Shown here piece by piece: positions 29,609 to 38,568 of a stretch of 64,000 nt of DNA. Positions within the stretch are counted from its first letter, which is position 1. Each line of letters opens with the position of its first letter. Source of the DNA: Marinobacterium zhoushanense (GTDB lineage: Bacteria; Pseudomonadota; Gammaproteobacteria; Pseudomonadales; Balneatricaceae); NCBI RefSeq assembly GCF_014641945.1, contig NZ_BMIJ01000004.1, positions 124,001 to 188,000 on the forward strand. Reading direction: 5' to 3'. Made by a program: the position numbers and the translations under genes. The notes below the pieces were generated by a model. The model saw nothing but the letters and a program-made list of their open reading frames with translations, was not told where the DNA came from and made no database searches.

Positions 29609-30127
29609 ATGAAGTCGCTTCGAAACAGATTCTACCTCGCATCAGGATATCTGTCCGGATTGTGCATTATCCTGATCATGCTGATTATCCTGGCCCAGAT
29701 TGTCGGTCGATATTTTGGCTTTATCGTACCGTCGGCCGAAGATTTTTCCGGATATGCATTGGCTGCCGCCACCTTTTTCGGGCTTGCCTATACCTTCCGC
29801 GAAGGTGGTCACATCCGTGTCATCCTGGTGATCCAACGTTGGCCCTTACGCCTGCGTTATTACCAGGAGCTGACGGTACTCTGCCTTGCCCTGGGCCTGG
29901 TCAGTTTCATGACCTTTTATTGCGGCCATATGGTCTGGGAATCCTACATCTTCGAAGAGGTCTCGTACGGTTACGTGCCTGTCCCGTTGTGGATTCCACA
30001 GGTGCCCGTCGCCCTCGGCATGCTCGCACTCAACCTGGCGGTACTCGATGACCTGATCAGCATGTTGCGCGGCCACGCCCCCTCTTACCGTGCTCACGAA
30101 GACGAGCTCAATCTGGAGGAGGTGTAA
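29609..30127 (+). CDS. TRAP transporter small permease (DctQ family)
   Basis: A 172-residue membrane protein with four predicted membrane segments and the DctQ motif region VPSAEDFSGYALAAATFFG and EGGHIRV. It forms the small membrane subunit of the TRAP system and joins DctM in substrate movement driven by an ion gradient. Its stop overlaps the dctM start by one base. Confidence 0.9.
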   Translation: MKSLRNRFYLASGYLSGLCIILIMLIILAQIVGRYFGFIVPSAEDFSGYALAAATFFGLAYTFREGGHIRVILVIQRWPLRLRYYQELTVLCLALGLVSFMTFYCGHMVWESYIFEEVSYGYVPVPLWIPQVPVALGMLALNLAVLDDLISMLRGHAPSYRAHEDELNLEEV

Positions 30128-31434
30128 TGGATACTTTACTGCTTTCGTTCGTCCTGGCATTCGCGCTGATCCTGATGCTCGCCGCCGGCGTCTGGGTGGC
30201 ATTGGCACTGGTTGGTGTCGGTGTGCTCGGGCTCTACCTGTCGGGCAACGAACAGATCGGACTCCTGTTCGCCACCTCAAGCTGGGGGGCAAGCACTGGC
30301 TGGTCGCTCACCGCGCTACCAATGTTCATCTGGATGGGAGAGGTGCTGTTCCGCACACGCCTGTCGGAAGACCTGTTCAAGGGGCTGGCCCCCTGGCTGG
30401 GCGGTCTGCCCGGCAAACTTCTCCACGTCAACGTCTTGAGTTGCGGTATATTCGCCGCAGTCTCCGGCTCATCGGCGGCCACCGCTGCGACCATCGGGCG
30501 CATGACCCTGCCTGAACTCAAGGCACAGGGCTACAGCGACCGTATGGCCATCGGTACCCTGGCGGGCTCCGGTACCCTCGGCCTGTTGATTCCGCCATCT
30601 ATCATTCTGATCGTCTACGGGGTGGCGGCTGAAGTTTCCATCGGGCGCCTGTTTATCGCCGGCGCGCTGCCGGGACTGCTGCTGGTTGTGCTGTTCATGG
30701 GCTACACCATGGTCTGGGCACTGTTCAATAGCGATGAGCTGCCGCACCACGACAAGCAACATATCTCCCTGTCCGCCAAGATCGTCGCCCTGCGCAAACT
30801 GCTGCCCATCGTCGGACTGATCGTCTTCGTACTCGGGTCCATCTATGGCGGCTTCACCACGCCGACCGAAGCTGCGGCACTGGGCGTGTTTGGCGCCCTG
30901 ATTCTGGCGAAGGTGACCGGCAGTCTGAACAGACAGAGCTTTACCGAAAGCCTGCTCGGGGCGGTGAAAAGCTCCTGCATGATCGGTCTGATTCTGATCG
31001 GCGCCCATTTCCTGACCCTGGCCATGGGGTTTCTGGGCATTCCCAAGGCTCTGGCCAGCTGGATCGGCACCATGAGTCTTTCCCCCTACGAACTGCTGCT
31101 GGCGCTGACCGTGCTATTTGTGGCGTTGGGCTGCTTTCTGGATGGTATCTCGGTGGTAGTGTTGACCGTCGCCGTCGTACTGCCCATGGTACAGCAGGCC
31201 AATATCGATCTGCTCTGGTTCGGTATCTATATCGTGCTGGTGGTCGAGATGTCGCAGATCACCCCACCCGTCGGGTTCAACCTCTTCGTGATTCAGGCGT
31301 TGACCGGTAAGGACATTCTGTACGTGGCGCGCGCGGCACTGCCCTTCTTCCTGATGATCCTGACCGCCATTGTGCTGATCACCTGGTTCCCGGAGATCGC
31401 CACCTACTTACCCACTACCATGACCCAAAGGTAA
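30127..31434 (+). CDS. TRAP transporter large permease (DctM family)
   Basis: A 435-residue, roughly 12-segment membrane protein and the transport subunit of the TRAP system. Seen are the SGSSAATAATIGRMTLPEL loop, LIPPSIILIVYG and the C-terminal VVEMSQITPPVGFNLFVIQ motif typical of DctM. Length is usual for the family. Translationally coupled to the small permease. Confidence 0.93.
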   Translation: MDTLLLSFVLAFALILMLAAGVWVALALVGVGVLGLYLSGNEQIGLLFATSSWGASTGWSLTALPMFIWMGEVLFRTRLSEDLFKGLAPWLGGLPGKLLHVNVLSCGIFAAVSGSSAATAATIGRMTLPELKAQGYSDRMAIGTLAGSGTLGLLIPPSIILIVYGVAAEVSIGRLFIAGALPGLLLVVLFMGYTMVWALFNSDELPHHDKQHISLSAKIVALRKLLPIVGLIVFVLGSIYGGFTTPTEAAALGVFGALILAKVTGSLNRQSFTESLLGAVKSSCMIGLILIGAHFLTLAMGFLGIPKALASWIGTMSLSPYELLLALTVLFVALGCFLDGISVVVLTVAVVLPMVQQANIDLLWFGIYIVLVVEMSQITPPVGFNLFVIQALTGKDILYVARAALPFFLMILTAIVLITWFPEIATYLPTTMTQR

Positions 31435-31508
31435 CCGGATGATGCATCCGTCATTCTGATCCGGTTTACGTCCTACTAAACGAACCGCCTCCTCAACGCT
31501 CGACTTAT

Positions 31509-31526
31509 GCCCCCTAACACGGGGGC
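31509..31526 (+). terminator. Hairpin after the TRAP operon
   Basis: GCCCCC / GGGGGC with a six-base loop, followed by a second small hairpin (AGGC-TTTT-GCCT), lies 75 bases after dctM. It probably ends the TRAP transcript before the glutamate dehydrogenase gene, although the T-run is short. Confidence 0.5.
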
Positions 31527-31612
31527 CTGGGAGGCTTTTGCCTGACGCAGGCGGCGGTATGGATTTCACATTCTGATCGGGGCCCGGCCCCACTCGAGGT
31601 TAGACAGCGGCT

Positions 31613-34600
31613 ATGACTACACAGGTTCGTGCAGACGACGCAATAGCGGGCCATACGCTCATCCATCGCGGACAGTTCAGCGCGCCCGATGCCGATACAC
31701 ATAGAATCGATCTCTGGGTGGAAGGGAGCGGAGAGTTAATAGCGCTCTCATCTCTTTTGCCGATGATCGAAAATCTTGGTGTGGAGGTATTCACCTCCAG
31801 CAGCAAAAAGGAGGCTGGCTGGCGTGTCGACCTGCGAGTACGCCCCCTGTCATCCGCGCTACTCATTTCGGAAGAGATGCGTGCACGCTTTATCGACACC
31901 CTGTTGGCGGTCAGCCATGGATATGTGGACAACGACGGCTTCAACCGCCTGGTTACTCTGGGTGATTTCGATCTGCGTGGATGTGTGCTGCTGCGCGCCT
32001 TGGCACACTATCTAACCCAGATAAACCTGCCGTTCAGCAAGAGTTACATGGAAACGACGCTCTGTCGGCATCCGATGATCGCCCAAGCAATCGTGAATCT
32101 GTTCCATGTCAAATTTGACCCTGACCGAGAACGGGATAGTGAGCAGTTAAAGGCGGCCCGTACCGCAGTACTGCTACTGATCGACGATGTCGCCTCGCTG
32201 GATGAAGACCGTATCCTGCGCGCCTATATCGAGGTGATCGAGGCCATGGTGCGCACCAACTTTTTCCTCGATCAAATCTGGACCGAAGCCGACCACTGCC
32301 TGGCATTCAAACTTCTGCCCGGCCACATCTCCGCCATGCCCAAACCGGTGCCGACGTTTGAGATCTTCGTTTTCAGCACGCTGCTGGAGGGGGTGCACCT
32401 GCGTGGCGGCAAGGTTGCCCGCGGCGGTCTACGATGGTCCGAGCGGATGGAGGACTACCGCACCGAGATACTTGGTCTGGTGAAGGCGCAGATGGTCAAG
32501 AATGCCGTTATCGTCCCAACCGGCGCCAAGGGCGGCTTCGTGGTCAGGCGGCTGAGTCCCGAGGCCGGGCCGGAGCTGCGCATCGAGCAGGTACGTCGCG
32601 CCTACTCCAGCTATATTCGGGCCCTGTTGGACCTGACCGATAACCGCGACGAAACCGGTGTGCTGCCGCCACCGCGCGTGGTACGCCACGACGAAGACGA
32701 TGCATATCTGGTCGTTGCCGCCGACAAGGGTACCGCGACCTTCTCCGATACCGCCAACGCCATCGCCAGGGAACGCGACTTTTGGCTCGGCGACGCCTTT
32801 GCTTCGGGGGGATCCCAGGGCTATGACCACAAGAGGATGGGGATTACTGCCCGCGGTGCATGGGAGTCCACCAAGCGCCTCTTCAAGGAGCTTGGTCAGG
32901 ATACCCAGTGCACCCCGTTCCGTGTAGTCGGCATCGGCGATATGTCCGGCGACGTATTCGGCAATGGCATGTTGCTGTCCAGGCATATTCGTCTGGTTGC
33001 GGCGTTTAACCACCAGCACATATTTCTCGACCCGAACCCGGATCCCGTGGCCTCCTGCCAGGAGCGCCAACGCCTGTTCCGCCTACCCCGCTCCAGCTGG
33101 CTGGATTACTGCCCGTCCGCAATCTCCGAAGGCGGCGGCGTATTCTCACGCAACGCCAAACGCATCCCGTTGTCGCCACAGGTACGCCAGGCACTGGGTA
33201 TTGAAGGTCTGCCCGATAGTCTCGACCCCAACAGCCTGATCCGGGCGATCCTGTGTGCCGAAGTGGATCTGCTCTGGAACGGCGGCATCGGTACCTATGT
33301 GCGCGCCAGCCACGAACGCGACAGCGAGGTTGGCGACCGCACCAACGACCCTCTGCGTGTGACCGCAGCAGAGCTGCGCACCAAAGCGGTGGTCGAGGGT
33401 GGCAACCTGGGACTGACCCAGGCCGCCCGAGTGGAGTTTGCACGCCGTGGCGGCCTGATCAGCACCGATGCGGTCGATAACTCGGCAGGCGTCGACTGCT
33501 CAGACCACGAGGTCAATATCAAGATCCTGCTCGACCAACTGGTACGCGAGGGTCGTATTGACCCCGAGCAGAGAGATCGGCTACTCAATGAGATGACCGA
33601 CGAGGTTGCCGAGCTGGTTCTGCGCAATAACTACCAGCAGAGCAAAATGTTGAGCCAGTCGAACCGAACCGCACCGGAATTCATCACCCAGCATGCCCAA
33701 CTGATCCAATTGCTGGAGCGAGAGGGTCGACTGGACCGCCAGTTGGAGCAGCTACCGGATGACGCCGAGATCGAGAGCCGGATCGCCAACCGGCAAGGAC
33801 TGACTCGACCGGAGATCGCTGTGCTCCTGGCCTATACCAAAAGTCTGGTATTCGAGAAGCTGGTTGAAACCGACATCATTGATGACCCCCATATCGCCAG
33901 CGAACTGTACAACTACTTCCCTTCGCGCCTGCGACAGGAGTACGCGGACGCTATCGCCGAGCATCCTTTGCGACGGGAGATTCTCGCTGCCCAGCTCACC
34001 AATCAGGTGATGAACCGCATGGGCGCCACCTTCAGTCTCCGTCTGCTGGAGGAGTCAGGCGTCAACTGCGCCCGCTGGATACGATCCTATACGGTTGCCC
34101 GTGAAGCACTGGGCATTCCCGCCCTGATCAAGTCCATTGAATCCCTTGGGCTCAGCGTCAGCAACGATGTCCAGATGGATCTTCACCTGCGTATCCACCA
34201 CCCTCTGCTGCGGGCGACACACTGGGTGCTGGAAAACGCTGATTGGAACCAGAGCACCCAATCGCTGATCGCCCTGTACAGCGACGCCGCGGCCCACACC
34301 CGAATAGAGTTGGCCCGGTTTCAGTTGCTGACCAGTCAGGATTCCACTCCTCTCGAAGCCGAGATCGATGCGCTTGAGTACCTTTACTACGCTTTCGATA
34401 TCGCCGAATTGGCGCAGAAAACCTGGTTAAGCCAGTGTTTCATCGCTGCCGAATACCTCTCGCTCAACCTGCGCCTGGAGCTGTTCTGGCTGAGACGGGA
34501 GATTGAACAGCTACCTGCCTACGACCGGTGGCACCGCAAAGCCAAGCAGGCCGTTGTCGATCTGATCGATCGCAGCATCAAGCACCATCTTTATGGCTTG

Positions 34601-34786
34601 ATCTGTTCGGCTCATCCAAACGCCGTGGATGAAAGTGACGGTCCGGTTGCCAGAGCGATCAGCCTGTTCCAGGAACAGATCGCCGATATCCGCTCTCAAC
34701 CGAGCCGCCATCTGACGATGCTGGTGTATCTGGCCCAGCGCCTGAACACCCTGAGCCTCTCCGACTGTGGTGCCAAAGCCTCATGA
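31613..34786 (+). CDS. NAD-specific glutamate dehydrogenase, N-terminally shortened
   Basis: The sequence matches the catalytic and C-terminal parts of the large bacterial NAD-glutamate dehydrogenase (about 1600 residues). This includes the KGGFVVRR active-site lysine near residue 305, DMSGDVFGNGMLLS and VVEGGNLGLTQAARVE. The enzyme deaminates glutamate to 2-oxoglutarate and ammonia with NAD. The protein here is only 1057 residues; some 500 residues of the usual N-terminal regulatory region are absent. The 178 bases upstream hold only hairpins and no displaced coding remnant, so this is not a local frameshift. Catalysis may be kept, but allosteric control is likely different. Confidence 0.88.
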   Translation: MTTQVRADDAIAGHTLIHRGQFSAPDADTHRIDLWVEGSGELIALSSLLPMIENLGVEVFTSSSKKEAGWRVDLRVRPLSSALLISEEMRARFIDTLLAVSHGYVDNDGFNRLVTLGDFDLRGCVLLRALAHYLTQINLPFSKSYMETTLCRHPMIAQAIVNLFHVKFDPDRERDSEQLKAARTAVLLLIDDVASLDEDRILRAYIEVIEAMVRTNFFLDQIWTEADHCLAFKLLPGHISAMPKPVPTFEIFVFSTLLEGVHLRGGKVARGGLRWSERMEDYRTEILGLVKAQMVKNAVIVPTGAKGGFVVRRLSPEAGPELRIEQVRRAYSSYIRALLDLTDNRDETGVLPPPRVVRHDEDDAYLVVAADKGTATFSDTANAIARERDFWLGDAFASGGSQGYDHKRMGITARGAWESTKRLFKELGQDTQCTPFRVVGIGDMSGDVFGNGMLLSRHIRLVAAFNHQHIFLDPNPDPVASCQERQRLFRLPRSSWLDYCPSAISEGGGVFSRNAKRIPLSPQVRQALGIEGLPDSLDPNSLIRAILCAEVDLLWNGGIGTYVRASHERDSEVGDRTNDPLRVTAAELRTKAVVEGGNLGLTQAARVEFARRGGLISTDAVDNSAGVDCSDHEVNIKILLDQLVREGRIDPEQRDRLLNEMTDEVAELVLRNNYQQSKMLSQSNRTAPEFITQHAQLIQLLEREGRLDRQLEQLPDDAEIESRIANRQGLTRPEIAVLLAYTKSLVFEKLVETDIIDDPHIASELYNYFPSRLRQEYADAIAEHPLRREILAAQLTNQVMNRMGATFSLRLLEESGVNCARWIRSYTVAREALGIPALIKSIESLGLSVSNDVQMDLHLRIHHPLLRATHWVLENADWNQSTQSLIALYSDAAAHTRIELARFQLLTSQDSTPLEAEIDALEYLYYAFDIAELAQKTWLSQCFIAAEYLSLNLRLELFWLRREIEQLPAYDRWHRKAKQAVVDLIDRSIKHHLYGLICSAHPNAVDESDGPVARAISLFQEQIADIRSQPSRHLTMLVYLAQRLNTLSLSDCGAKAS

Positions 34787-35006
34787 AAACCAAATCGCCA
34801 CCCGGCCACCCTACGCCGACCGCGCCTCACGCATCCACAAGACGAGTGATCGGCAACGCTGAACGCAAACCTCCCTCCCCGAATGGCCGGACCACTCGCA
34901 AGTCTCTCTTCCTGGGCGACCAGGAACTCAGGGAAGAGCTCTGTTTTATCCGCTCCTCAAACTGAAGCGGATAGGACCGACTGCACCCCCATGAGTCGCG
35001 TCCCTT

Positions 35007-35045
35007 GGACCGACAGCTTGCACCAGCTGCCGGTCCATTTTTATA
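35007..35045 (+). terminator. Terminator after glutamate dehydrogenase
   Basis: GGACCG-A-CAGCT pairs with AGCTG-C-CGGTCC (one mismatch, loop of six), followed by ATTTTTATATT. It is the best-formed rho-independent terminator in the window. The interval 34787-35006 carries no convincing gene. Confidence 0.8.
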
Positions 35046-35071
35046 TTCCCTAAAGGCTCCTCCCTGCGACA

Positions 35072-35680
35072 CTAGGCCGGCCGCTGAAACCCTTTCCGTG
35101 CCTGGGCCACCTGTTCACGTGTCACGCAGCCTTCGACATGGTCGTTGACCAATCCCATCGCCTGCATAAAGGCAAACACGGTTGTAGGACCGACGAATTT
35201 CCAGCCGCGCTTTTTCAACTCCTTCGACATCGCCACCGACTCGGGTGAGGTGGACACCGACTGCGGTGCACCGAGCTGCGCAGGATCCGGTTCATAACGC
35301 CAGACAAAAGCGGCTATCGACCCCTCACGCTCGACCAGTTCGATCGCACGCTTGGCATTGTTGATCACCGCCTCGATCTTGCCGCGATGGCGCACTATCC
35401 CCTCATCCTGCAACAGACGCTGCACATCCTGCTCGTCGAAGCATGCAACCTTGTGAAAATCGAATTGGTGGAAGGCGTTGCGGAAATTCTCCCGTTTGGC
35501 CAGGATCGTGCGCCAGCTCAGTCCCGACTGGAAACTTTCCAGGCAGAGCTTTTCAAATAGCCGCCGGTCATCGGTCACCGGAAAGCCCCATTCGTTGTCG
35601 TGATAGGGGAAAAACTCGTCCACTTCGCCGCACCAGCGGCAACGGGGCGCACCGTCGGGCCCATTCACGGTTCTGCTCAT
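35072..35680 (-). CDS. tag: DNA-3-methyladenine glycosylase I
   Basis: A 202-residue Tag enzyme that removes 3-methyladenine from alkylated DNA. The N-terminal CRWCG, the YHDNEWGFPV motif and the C-terminal HVEGC segment supply the structural zinc ligands. The PTTVFAFMQAMGLVNDH region is typical. It is cytoplasmic and of standard length. Its ATG lies 29 bases from the yciI-like gene. Confidence 0.94.
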   Translation of the reverse strand: MSRTVNGPDGAPRCRWCGEVDEFFPYHDNEWGFPVTDDRRLFEKLCLESFQSGLSWRTILAKRENFRNAFHQFDFHKVACFDEQDVQRLLQDEGIVRHRGKIEAVINNAKRAIELVEREGSIAAFVWRYEPDPAQLGAPQSVSTSPESVAMSKELKKRGWKFVGPTTVFAFMQAMGLVNDHVEGCVTREQVAQARKGFQRPA

Positions 35681-35709
35681 GCGTTGTCTCCCTAACTCGT
35701 CGGTTGATG

Positions 35710-36003
35710 TCAGTCTGAGGTATCGAGAAAGTGCAGGCGCTCGTCGAGTCGGGCCGGCTCGATCTCGATGATTTCGGCACTGACGACATTTTCCGCGACG
35801 AAAGGGTCATCGTTCACGCGCTGTGCCAGCTCGGCATGCGAGAGGTTGTGAGCGACAACGGCACCGCCCTGATTGGGTTTCAAGCTGCCGACGAGCAGAA
35901 ATACACCATCGGCGAAGCCCTGCGCTATCCAAGCCTTGTGCCCCTCCATAAACTCACCCGCTTTCGCCATATGTTCGGTAAATCTGAGCATCACGATAAA
36001 CAT
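35710..36003 (-). CDS. YciI-like protein
   Basis: A 97-residue YCII-domain protein with a ferredoxin-like fold. It has the FIVMLRFTEH start and the NDDPFVAENVVSAEIIEIEP end typical of the family. YciI-like proteins are small dimers with a possible His/Asp active site, mostly of unknown reaction. It overlaps the upstream tetR gene by 13 bases and is likely its autoregulated partner. Confidence 0.85.
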   Translation of the reverse strand: MFIVMLRFTEHMAKAGEFMEGHKAWIAQGFADGVFLLVGSLKPNQGGAVVAHNLSHAELAQRVNDDPFVAENVVSAEIIEIEPARLDERLHFLDTSD

Positions 36004-36611
36004 CTATCACCCTCCTCTTTTCGAGTTTCACTCTGCATGGCCAAGCGCTCAGCGTTAGCGTCCAACCAGGCGAACATCTGCCCGACCTCCTGCTCGATAA
36101 AACGCGTGTCATTGAACGCGTTGGCCAGCGTCGCCACTCCCTGACTGCGAGCCAGCAGATGCATCGCCAATTCGTCGGCATCCTCGCCACCACCCAACAG
36201 CCTGAACTGCTCGACCAACCAGTCTCGGAACAGGGTGAACAAGCCATTGGCATCGCTCTGCGCGACATGACCAAGCTTCGCCAATTCGCTGGTCAGCGTT
36301 CCCACGGGACAACCGTATCTGAGAATCTTGCTCTGGTTCATGATCAGGATGCGGATAAAACAGCGGATACGTTCCACCGGGCTCTGCCCTTCTGCCTCCC
36401 ACTGCGCCAGCATCTGCCGGGTGTTTACCAAGCGCCGCTCGATCACCGCCTGCAGAATCTCATCCTTGGTCTTGAAGTGGTAATAGAAGTTTCCGCGCGA
36501 TATCTGCACCGCCTCAGCGATGTGCTTAAACGAGGTGTGTTCATACCCATGCTCGTAAAATAGCTGATCAGCTGCGTCGATAATCTGGTCGCGGGTTGAA
36601 TTGTTACTCAT
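35991..36611 (-). CDS. TetR-family repressor
   Basis: A 206-residue regulator with a TetR helix-turn-helix at residues 10-55 (RDQIIDAADQLFYEHGYEHTSFKHIAEAVQISRGNFYYHF), followed by a ligand-binding domain of the TetR_C type. A perfect 18-base palindrome, centred 56 bases upstream of its ATG, is the probable operator, so it should repress its own operon with the yciI-like gene. The inducer is unknown. Confidence 0.9.
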   Translation of the reverse strand: MSNNSTRDQIIDAADQLFYEHGYEHTSFKHIAEAVQISRGNFYYHFKTKDEILQAVIERRLVNTRQMLAQWEAEGQSPVERIRCFIRILIMNQSKILRYGCPVGTLTSELAKLGHVAQSDANGLFTLFRDWLVEQFRLLGGGEDADELAMHLLARSQGVATLANAFNDTRFIEQEVGQMFAWLDANAERLAMQSETRKEEGDRCLS

Positions 36612-36658
36612 TGCACCTTGCTCACTCCACCTAGGACAGTCGCCCTACAAACGACACT

Positions 36659-36676
36659 TTAGGACATATGTCCTAA
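36659..36676. promoter_or_regulatory. 18-base palindrome, probable TetR operator
   Basis: TTAGGACATATGTCCTAA is a perfect palindrome in the tetR-phhA intergenic region. A partial half-site, CTAGGACA, recurs at about 36631. The size and symmetry fit a TetR dimer site controlling the minus-strand operon. It lies about 230 bases before phhA. Confidence 0.65.
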
Positions 36677-36742
36677 GCTGTCAAAAGCAGCGCCGCGCTC
36701 CGGTGGAGTCCGCATGCTTGTATCGGGATCTGTCCTGAAGGA

Positions 36743-36789
36743 GAACCGGCTGCCAATACCCGGCAACGGCGGTTTTTTGCCGCCGGTTC
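36743..36789. repeat. Nested inverted repeats upstream of phhA
   Basis: GAACCGGC (36743-36750) pairs with GCCGGTTC (36782-36789). Between them CGGCGG and CCGCCG form a smaller alternative hairpin with a T-rich loop. This may be a leader structure of phhA or a stop for transcripts crossing the region. Confidence 0.35.
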
Positions 36790-36903
36790 TATACTTTTTA
36801 TGTGAGAGATAAGTATTACCACAGTCGGTATGTTTCTTTCGAATTACGGTCCCAATGCACGTTGTCTCCGATCCTGAGACATACCAACTGAAGGGAGCGA
36901 GCG

Positions 36904-37695
36904 ATGAAAAAAGTGAGCCGCTACCAAGCCTATCAACCGGATGCTTCAGGCTATATTCCTTACAGCCGCGAGGACGACAGCATCTGGCACGATCTGATCG
37001 TACCCCAGAGGAAAAAGGCAGAACGTTACTGCAGCCAGGTTTTCCTCAAGGGGCTGGCGAAACTTGATCTGGACAATGATCGGATACCCCAGTGCCTCGC
37101 TTTGTCGGAACAGCTGCAAAAGGTCACCGGATGGAGCGTAACGCCGGTTCCGGCCTTGATCAGCTTTGATCGCTTTTACTCCCTGCTCGCGGAGCGACGT
37201 TTCCCGGCGGCGTCCTTTATCCGCTCCCGGGAGGAGATGGAATATCTGCAAGAACCGGATATTTTTCATGAGATCTTTGGCCATACACCGTTACTGGCCA
37301 CACCCGACCTGGCGGAGTTTTCCCATCGAATTGGCCTGATCGGTTCTCGTGCCCGTTCCGAAGATCATGTCTGGCTGGCCCGACTCTATTGGTTCACCGT
37401 CGAATTCGGGTTGATCCGAGAGCACGGACAGATACGCTCCCTGGGTGCAGGGCTGGCCTCGTCCTCCAGCGAGCTGCCCTATGCCGTCGAAAGCGATATC
37501 CCGCTGCGCCAACCGTTCGACCTGCTTGAACTGCTGCGTACCCCCTACCGTATCGACATCCATCAGCCGACCTATTTCGTGCTCGACGGTGTTGATCAGT
37601 TACTCGGATTGAGCGAAAAAGAGATACTGTCCGCGATCAAGCAGGCACGGGCGAAGGGGCTGCATGCACCGCTCTATGCCCCTAAAGCGAGTTAA
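36904..37695 (+). CDS. phhA: Phenylalanine 4-hydroxylase
   Basis: A 263-residue monomeric-type bacterial phenylalanine hydroxylase, which makes tyrosine from phenylalanine with O2 and a pterin. The iron ligands are visible: His122 and His127 in DIFHEIFGHTPLL and Glu167 in FTVEFGLI. The ATG follows GAAGGGAGCG. The pterin-recycling dehydratase gene (phhB), often adjacent, is not seen here, so it must be elsewhere. Confidence 0.95.
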   Translation: MKKVSRYQAYQPDASGYIPYSREDDSIWHDLIVPQRKKAERYCSQVFLKGLAKLDLDNDRIPQCLALSEQLQKVTGWSVTPVPALISFDRFYSLLAERRFPAASFIRSREEMEYLQEPDIFHEIFGHTPLLATPDLAEFSHRIGLIGSRARSEDHVWLARLYWFTVEFGLIREHGQIRSLGAGLASSSSELPYAVESDIPLRQPFDLLELLRTPYRIDIHQPTYFVLDGVDQLLGLSEKEILSAIKQARAKGLHAPLYAPKAS

Positions 37696-37923
37696 AGACG
37701 GCGGACCAGTGCGCCCCAACGGCAGTGCCTATCTCGTAACAGGCCGTTACTGGCTTGCCCCTTAAGATCGATACTATTGGTGAGCGAATCGATCTCTCTG
37801 CAGCGGCTCTTGTTCGTAACTGAAGATCTCGGCAGAATTAACCATCGGTCTGAATAGCTTGGCGATATACCGCTACAGTCGCACAACAGATCACCAGCCG
37901 TCCCGTTAAGACAAGGAGTCCAG

Positions 37924-38484
37924 ATGTCCATCCCCCAAAAGCTCGGAACTGTACTGCTCGCGACGCTCATAGCCAGCCCAACATTTGCAGAGGACAGTTT
38001 TAACAGCCATGTCCACGGCAATGCGGCTCTACAATTGGCATTCAGGAACCAGGAGCTGGTTATCTATCTGCGCGGCGCCGCCGTCGATCTGCTGGGCTCC
38101 GAGCATCAACCCTTCAGTGCCGAAGCTAGCTCTCGAGACCAGGCACTGGAGCGCGCCATGCGCAGCCCGGCCTACTGGATCGAGCTACCGGCCGCTGCCG
38201 ACTGCACCCTGAGTCAGGTCCATTTGGGCAAACATCATGTGATATCCGGACGCGGCGTCGCACCGGAGGTGATGGACAGCACTGCTGACTCGGTCGTCGC
38301 CGAGCATCTGGACCTCAACTTCACCTACAGCTTCCTTTGCGCGAATCCACAACGCTTCGATAGCGCGAAGATCAAGCTGTTCGAACACTTCCCCACTCTG
38401 GAGACGGTTCAGGTAAAGATCGCCGGTGAGAAGCAGACCCGCCAACAATTGACACCTGCCGACACCGTATTGCGGATGCCCTGA
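37924..38484 (+). CDS. DUF2796/ZrgA-like periplasmic protein
   Basis: A 186-residue exported protein: a signal peptide of about 21 residues (ending in FAE) and a DUF2796 domain with the family start SHVHGNAALQLAF, including the conserved histidines. Members of this group include ZrgA, a periplasmic protein linked to zinc uptake in Vibrio. A metal role here is an inference. No zinc transporter is adjacent. A hairpin (GGCCGGTG / CACCGGCC) follows at 38503-38524. Confidence 0.78.
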   Translation: MSIPQKLGTVLLATLIASPTFAEDSFNSHVHGNAALQLAFRNQELVIYLRGAAVDLLGSEHQPFSAEASSRDQALERAMRSPAYWIELPAAADCTLSQVHLGKHHVISGRGVAPEVMDSTADSVVAEHLDLNFTYSFLCANPQRFDSAKIKLFEHFPTLETVQVKIAGEKQTRQQLTPADTVLRMP

Positions 38485-38568
38485 AGCATTGATCGAAGTA
38501 GCGGCCGGTGGTGAGTCACCGGCCACGAAATCAACGTATCGTTAATCAGGCCCCGTCCTCGCCCCCCT

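Noticed and set aside
34783-34965. 60-codon open frame overlapping the glutamate dehydrogenase stop by ATGA
   Set aside because: Composition is low-complexity (Pro, Thr, Arg), it resembles no family and the gene ends just before a terminator; the overlap alone is weak evidence.
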